A DNA stretch of 9,002 bases from a bacterium. GTDB taxonomy: Bacteria; Krumholzibacteriota; Krumholzibacteria; LZORAL124-64-63. The notes under the pieces were generated by a model. That model did not search any database. It was not told the DNA's origin and worked only from the letters and a program-made list of their open reading frames with translations. Position 1 is the stretch's first letter. Every line of letters begins with the position of its first letter. Of the stretch, positions 5,842 to 9,002 are shown piece after piece. The translations under genes and the position numbers were made by a program. Location of the stretch: positions 1-9,002 of the forward strand of contig VGXH01000051.1 in the NCBI GenBank assembly GCA_016873405.1, in the 5' to 3' direction.

Positions 5842-6815
5842 CCGCCGCCGGCGCCCGCGGCGCCCGGCTGTTCGCGGCGGTCGCCGTCGCCCTGGGCCTG
5901 CTCGCGCGCGTGGTAGCTGGAGCGCACCAGCGGTCCCGCCTCCACCCATTCCAGGCCGAAGGCGCGCCCCGCCTCGGCGTAGCGGGTGAACTCGTCGGGC
6001 GGGACCCAGCGCGCCACCGGGTGGTGCGCCACGGTCGGTTGCAGGTACTGGCCGATCGTCAGCACCTGGACGCCGTGCGCCACGGCATCGCGCATGAGGT
6101 CCAGCACCTCGTCGCAGGTCTCGCCGACCCCGACCATGATGCCTGTCTTGACGCGCACCGCGGCGCCGAGACGATCCGCCCATTGTCGTGCCCGGCCGAG
6201 CAGCTGCAGCGACCGGAGGTAGGCGGCCTGCGGCCGCAGCGCCGGGTACAGCCGCGGCACCGTTTCGAGGTTGTGGTTGAGGACCTCGGGCCGCGCTTCG
6301 AGCACCGTCTCCAGCGCCGGCCGGTCGCCCCGGAAGTCGGGGATAAGCACCTCGACGCCGCAGCCCGGCACCGTGCGCCTGATCGCGCGGATCGTCGCGG
6401 CGAAGTGGGCGGCGCCGCCGTCGGGCAGGTCGTCGCGGTTGACCGAGGTGACCACGGCGAACCTGAGGCCCAGCTCGCGGACCGCCTCGGCCACGCGCCG
6501 CGGCTCGTCCGCGTCCACCGCCGCGACGCGGCCGCCGGGGATGTTGCAGAACGTGCAGCGACGCGTACAGACCTCGCCGAGCAGCATGAAGGTCGCCGTG
6601 CGGCTGCCGAAGCACTCCCCGCGATTGGGGCAGTTGGCGCTCTCGCAGACGGTGTTGAGGCGCGAGGAGCGCAGGAGGCGCTTGAGATCGTTGTACTCGG
6701 CCCCGCCCTGACGCGCCATGCGCAGCCAGTCCGGCTTGCGGCCGGGCGCCACGCGCGGCGCCCGCGCGGCCGCCGGCGGCGACGGGGCCGCGTCGTCGCG
6801 CGGCGTCGTGCTCAT
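5838..6815 (-). CDS. lipA: Lipoyl synthase (radical SAM)
   Basis: LipA inserts two sulfur atoms into protein-bound octanoyl groups to form lipoyl cofactor for 2-oxoacid dehydrogenase E2 subunits and glycine cleavage H protein. The 325-residue product has both cluster motifs: auxiliary [4Fe-4S] cysteines C57, C62, C68 in C-E-S-A-N-C-P-N-R-G-E-C, and radical-SAM cysteines C83, C87, C90 in C-T-R-R-C-T-F-C. The R-S-S-Y-H-A motif at 298-303 supplies the conserved serine ligand of the auxiliary cluster. V-T-S-V-N-R-D-D-L and N-H-N-L-E-T-V are further family signatures. An N-terminal tail of about 27 residues and a C-terminal G/A/R-rich tail are low-complexity additions. ATG 6815 overlaps the stop of the upstream hydrolase gene, and its own stop overlaps the kinase start; both are ATGA. 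No lipB or lplA is in the window. It is unusual to find lipA directly upstream of a two-component system. Confidence 0.97.
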   Translation of the reverse strand: MSTTPRDDAAPSPPAAARAPRVAPGRKPDWLRMARQGGAEYNDLKRLLRSSRLNTVCESANCPNRGECFGSRTATFMLLGEVCTRRCTFCNIPGGRVAAVDADEPRRVAEAVRELGLRFAVVTSVNRDDLPDGGAAHFAATIRAIRRTVPGCGVEVLIPDFRGDRPALETVLEARPEVLNHNLETVPRLYPALRPQAAYLRSLQLLGRARQWADRLGAAVRVKTGIMVGVGETCDEVLDLMRDAVAHGVQVLTIGQYLQPTVAHHPVARWVPPDEFTRYAEAGRAFGLEWVEAGPLVRSSYHAREQAQGDGDRREQPGAAGAGGG

Positions 6816-7687
6816 GTCGCCGCCCCCGGCGCCGGCCGTCCGGCGGCCAGCGTGAAGTTCTGGTCGGGCTGGAAGCGGCCGTCGACGAAACGGACGGTGG
6901 CGGCCTCGAAGCGCGGGTCGTGCTCGAAGACGAGGATGTAGCCGTCCTCGACCGCGCGCGTCAGGAACTTCTTCTTCTCCGCCACCGTCAACAGCGGATT
7001 GAGGTCGAAGCCCATGATCCAGGGCACGTGCAGCTGGCTGCGGAACGGGATGAGGTCGCCGACGTAGGCCACGACGCCCTGCCCGGTGTGGAATTCCACG
7101 ATCTGCTGACCGGTCGTGTGCCCGTTGACCGGCGTTACGCGGACGCCGGGGATGATCTCGGCGGCGCCGTCGACCAGTTGCAGCTGCGCGCGCGCCTCGA
7201 GCCGGTCGAAGTCCTCGCGGCGGAAGCTGGCGCGGTCGCGCTCGCTGGGATCGTGGGCCCAGTCCCAGTGCCGCTTCTGGACCCAGTGGCGCGCGTTGGG
7301 GAACGCGGGCTCGGGGCCGTCCTCGCCGTCGCGCAGGGCGCCGCCGGCGTGGTCGAAGTGCAGGTGCGTCAGCACGACGTCCGTGATCGACTCACGCGTG
7401 ATCCCGGCCTCGGCCAGTTCAGCCGTGAGTTGGCGGGGGCGCCGTTCGATGGCATAGATCCCCATCTGTTTGTCGCTCCAGCGGTCCCCGATCCCGACAT
7501 CGACCAGCACGCGCCGGTCGCCGGCTTCCGCCAGCAGACAGCGCAAGTCGAGTTCGATGCGGTTGTCCGCGTCGGCCGCGTGCTCCTTCTCCCAGAACAC
7601 CTTGGGAACGACGCCGAACATGGCGCCGCCGTCCAGCTTGAAGCGGCCGTCGTGGAAGGCCCGGAACCGCCAGTCGCCCAGTCTCAT
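6812..7687 (-). CDS. Metallo-beta-lactamase-fold hydrolase, substrate unknown
   Basis: The 291-residue protein has a complete set of dinuclear metal ligands for the MBL fold: H108, H110, D112 and H113 in T-H-L-H-F-D-H-A-G-G, H190 in V-N-G-H-T-T-G, D211 in Y-V-G-D, and H256 in F-E-H-D. The N-terminus (D-G-G-A-M-F-G-V-V-P-K) and D-V-G-I-G-D are typical of a widespread single-domain subfamily that also includes AHL-lactonase-like enzymes. There is no signal peptide, so it is probably cytoplasmic. It is the first gene of the four-gene operon, with GGAGG close to the start and a promoter candidate upstream, and it ends in an ATGA overlap with lipA. Activity on a lactone, thioester or other ester is possible, but the sequence alone does not decide. 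Confidence 0.9.
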   Translation of the reverse strand: MRLGDWRFRAFHDGRFKLDGGAMFGVVPKVFWEKEHAADADNRIELDLRCLLAEAGDRRVLVDVGIGDRWSDKQMGIYAIERRPRQLTAELAEAGITRESITDVVLTHLHFDHAGGALRDGEDGPEPAFPNARHWVQKRHWDWAHDPSERDRASFRREDFDRLEARAQLQLVDGAAEIIPGVRVTPVNGHTTGQQIVEFHTGQGVVAYVGDLIPFRSQLHVPWIMGFDLNPLLTVAEKKKFLTRAVEDGYILVFEHDPRFEAATVRFVDGRFQPDQNFTLAAGRPAPGAAT

Positions 7688-7690
7688 GAT

Positions 7691-7695
7691 CCTCC
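7691..7695 (-). promoter_or_regulatory. Shine-Dalgarno sequence of the MBL-fold hydrolase gene
   Basis: GGAGG stands three bases before ATG 7687 on the minus strand. This is a full consensus core but closer to the start codon than usual. It is the clearest independent ribosome binding site of the four-gene operon; lipA and the kinase gene lack an obvious one and probably depend on coupling. Confidence 0.65.
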
Positions 7696-7738
7696 GCCGG
7701 TTGGCCCGGCGGCAGCCGGGCAGATCGCGCCCCGGGCA

Positions 7739-7767
7739 AGCATAACCCCGCGCCCGGTCCCCGGCAA
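7739..7767 (-). promoter_or_regulatory. Sigma-70-type promoter candidate for the MBL-lipA-kinase-regulator operon
   Basis: On the minus strand TTGCCG (7762-7767) and TATGCT (7739-7744) are separated by exactly 17 bases; each matches four of six consensus bases. Initiation would be near 7732, leaving a leader of about 45 bases before ATG 7687. The -35 box lies inside the inverted repeat at 7763-7790, so a repressor or activator acting there is conceivable. Confidence 0.5.
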
Positions 7768-7790
7768 CGGCGGCCTTGGCCGGCGTTGCC
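7763..7790. promoter_or_regulatory. Near-perfect 13-bp dyad overlapping the -35 box (operator or second terminator)
   Basis: Left arm GGCAACGGCGGCC (7763-7775) and right arm GGCCGGCGTTGCC (7778-7790) pair at 12 of 13 positions around a TT centre; the single mismatch is G7770 with G7783. As DNA it is a candidate operator covering the -35 region of the promoter at 7739-7767. As RNA from korB it could be a back-up terminator hairpin, although the two-base loop would need opening. Which role applies is not determined by the sequence. Confidence 0.6.
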
Positions 7791-7802
7791 GAGCGGACAC
7801 GA

Positions 7803-7833
7803 GGGCGCCGTCCCCGACAGGGGGACGGCGCCC
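7803..7833 (-). terminator. Hairpin terminator after korB
   Basis: A perfect 13-bp stem, GGGCGCCGTCCCC paired with GGGGACGGCGCCC around the loop GACAG (7816-7820), lies 19 bases past the korB stop. The following minus-strand bases (TCGTGTCC) contain only a few T residues, so this is not a textbook U-tract terminator. Its position and stability nevertheless fit the end of the kor operon. Confidence 0.65.
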
Positions 7834-7852
7834 GGAACGGAAACCGCAGAGG

Positions 7853-8851
7853 CTACGCGACCGTCCAGCAGTCCGGGGTGTAGAGCAAGTCCTTCAGCGT
7901 GCCGGGGCCGTGCTTGCGGGTCACCGCGGCCATCTGCTCGTGCACCAGCTCGTCCAGCGTCGGGCGCCGCACCGAGCGGAACACGCCGAACGGGCGCGGC
8001 ATCGCCGGGTCGCCGTCCAACTGGGTCATCACGAACGCAGGTCCCGCGGAATCCGTGGTCGGATCCCAGGCCGAGGCCTCGGCCGCCGGAACCACCTTCA
8101 GCGAGAACCCGTCGATCTGCAGTCCCTTGTCGTGATCCTTGCCGAAGACCATCGGCTGGCCGGCCTCCAGCATGATCGTCTGCTCGTCGCGCGTGGTCTT
8201 GTCGGTCCAGGCCTTGAAAGCGCCGTCGTTGAAGATCACGCAGTTCTGCCAGACCTCGACGAAGGCCGAGCCCTTGTGCGCGGCGGCGGCGGCGAGCACT
8301 TCCTTCATGTGCTTCGGCTGGGTGTCGAGCGTGCGCGCAACGAACGTCGCCCCGGAGCCGAGGGCCAGCATCAGCGGGTTGAAGGGCGCGTCGACCGAGC
8401 CGAACGGCGACGTCTTGGTTTGCAGACCCTGCGGCGAGGTGGGCGAGTACTGCCCCTTGGTCAAGCCGTAGATCTCGTTGTTGAAGACGATGATCTTGAG
8501 GTTCGTGTTGCGGCGCAGCGAATGGATCATGTGGTTGCCGCCGATGGACAGGCCGTCGCCGTCGCCGGTGATGACCCAGACCTGCAGGTCGGGATTCGCG
8601 ACGTTGACGCCCGTGGCGATCGCGTTGGCGCGACCGTGGATCCCGTGGAAGCCGTAGGTCTCCATGTAGTACGGAAAGCGGCTGGAACAGCCGATGCCCG
8701 AGACCATGACCACGTTCTCGCGCGCGATGCCGCTGTCGGCCAGCACGTTCTGGACGCAGGCGATGATCGAATAGTCGCCGCAGCCCGGGCACCAGCGGAT
8801 CTCCTGGTCGGACTTGAAGTCCTTGGCCTTCAGTTGCTGAAGATCGCTCAT
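7853..8851 (-). CDS. korB: 2-oxoacid (probably 2-oxoglutarate):ferredoxin oxidoreductase, beta subunit
   Basis: KorB carries thiamine diphosphate and one [4Fe-4S] cluster; with KorA it oxidatively decarboxylates a 2-oxoacid to the acyl-CoA, reducing ferredoxin, or runs in reverse in reductive carboxylation. In the 332 residues the expected cluster ligands are C21 and C24 (W-C-P-G-C-G-D-Y), C55 (G-I-G-C-S-S-R-F) and C204 (W-Q-N-C-V-I-F-N-D-G-A-F). The thiamine/Mg motif is G-D-G-D-G-L-S-I-G-G-N-H at 96-107 with N-N-E-I-Y-G-L-T-K-G-Q-Y-S-P-T-S from 124. The fused C-terminal extension and overall sequence fit the two-subunit 2-oxoglutarate type rather than the four-subunit pyruvate type, but substrate choice is not proven. 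ATG 8851 overlaps the korA stop (ATGA) and has GGAGGAG (8857-8863) upstream. Confidence 0.93.
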   Translation of the reverse strand: MSDLQQLKAKDFKSDQEIRWCPGCGDYSIIACVQNVLADSGIARENVVMVSGIGCSSRFPYYMETYGFHGIHGRANAIATGVNVANPDLQVWVITGDGDGLSIGGNHMIHSLRRNTNLKIIVFNNEIYGLTKGQYSPTSPQGLQTKTSPFGSVDAPFNPLMLALGSGATFVARTLDTQPKHMKEVLAAAAAHKGSAFVEVWQNCVIFNDGAFKAWTDKTTRDEQTIMLEAGQPMVFGKDHDKGLQIDGFSLKVVPAAEASAWDPTTDSAGPAFVMTQLDGDPAMPRPFGVFRSVRRPTLDELVHEQMAAVTRKHGPGTLKDLLYTPDCWTVA

Positions 8852-9002
8852 GCCATCTCCTCCAGGATCTTGCGGAAGTGCGCCTTCATCTCCGGCGCGA
8901 AGTAGGGCTTGCCCTTGACCTTGTAGTGGGTCTCGAACTTGAACTGCGGGTACTCGCTGGTCAGGTAGCGGGCCAACTGCCCGAAGTTCATCTCCGGTAA
9001 AT
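8848..9002 (-). CDS. korA: 2-oxoacid:ferredoxin oxidoreductase, alpha subunit, C-terminal end only
   Basis: The last 50 or so codons of a gene entering from the right edge. The sequence L-P-E-M-N-F-G-Q-L-A-R-Y-L is the characteristic C-terminal motif of KorA-type alpha subunits (usually V-P-E-x-N-x-G-Q-L), followed by a short tail ending K-I-L-E-E-M-A. Its stop TGA (8848-8850) overlaps the korB start as ATGA, so both subunits are made from one message. The N-terminal and catalytic parts, and the question whether the gamma domain is fused, lie outside the window. Confidence 0.88.
   Translation of the reverse strand, partial: LPEMNFGQLARYLTSEYPQFKFETHYKVKGKPYFAPEMKAHFRKILEEMA

Noticed and set aside
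4483..6615. Extended 710-codon version of the histidine kinase
   Set aside because: The first 258 codons overlap lipA in another frame and have no coherent protein features; ATG 5841 gives a standard transmembrane start and an ATGA overlap with lipA.
6920..8905. 661-codon plus-strand open frame
   Set aside because: It is antisense to the MBL hydrolase and korB, both securely identified by motifs; no domain is recognisable in the plus-strand product.
1..9002. CRISPR arrays, tRNA or rRNA genes, transposases, integration sites
   Set aside because: I saw no regularly spaced repeat/spacer pattern, no cloverleaf or rRNA core sequences, and no transposase or integrase motifs on either strand.

Overview
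This is a very GC-rich bacterial window in which every gene I can support lies on the minus strand; transcription runs from position 9002 towards 1. The long open frames on the plus strand are codon-bias shadows. The organism makes lipoyl synthase and a CoA-dependent 2-oxoacid:ferredoxin oxidoreductase (KorAB), has signal-peptide/outer-membrane-type proteins and an NtrC-family sigma-54 activator, so it is most likely a diderm bacterium. A high-GC lineage such as a deltaproteobacterial or FCB-group candidate phylum would fit, but the window does not settle this.

In transcription order: (1) the end of korA and complete korB (9002-7853), joined by an ATGA overlap and closed by a perfect 13-bp hairpin at 7803-7833. 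(2) A 165-bp gap with a sigma-70-like promoter at 7739-7767, whose -35 box is embedded in a near-perfect dyad at 7763-7790. (3) A tightly packed four-gene operon (7687-3132): metallo-beta-lactamase-fold hydrolase, lipA, membrane sensor histidine kinase, and NtrC-family response regulator. The first three are linked by ATGA overlaps and the last by a 4-bp gap. (4) A 223-bp gap carrying a strong sigma-54 (-24/-12) promoter candidate at 2963-2979. (5) A translationally coupled pair of envelope genes (2908-584): an exported all-helical protein built of four ~79-residue repeats, then a predicted outer-membrane beta-barrel. (6) A short gap with three 14-bp tandem repeats and a weak promoter, then the N-terminal part of a zinc-ribbon SAM-dependent methyltransferase running off the left edge.

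The most interesting reading is regulatory. The kinase/regulator pair carries the complete GAFTGA loop needed to work with sigma-54, and the first transcription unit downstream has a sigma-54 promoter with one mismatch in its core. The exported helical-repeat protein plus beta-barrel is therefore a plausible target of the adjacent two-component system, forming a candidate undescribed signal-responsive envelope module. That lipA sits inside the operon encoding the sensor, next to KorAB, suggests a link to 2-oxoacid or redox metabolism, but this is inference.
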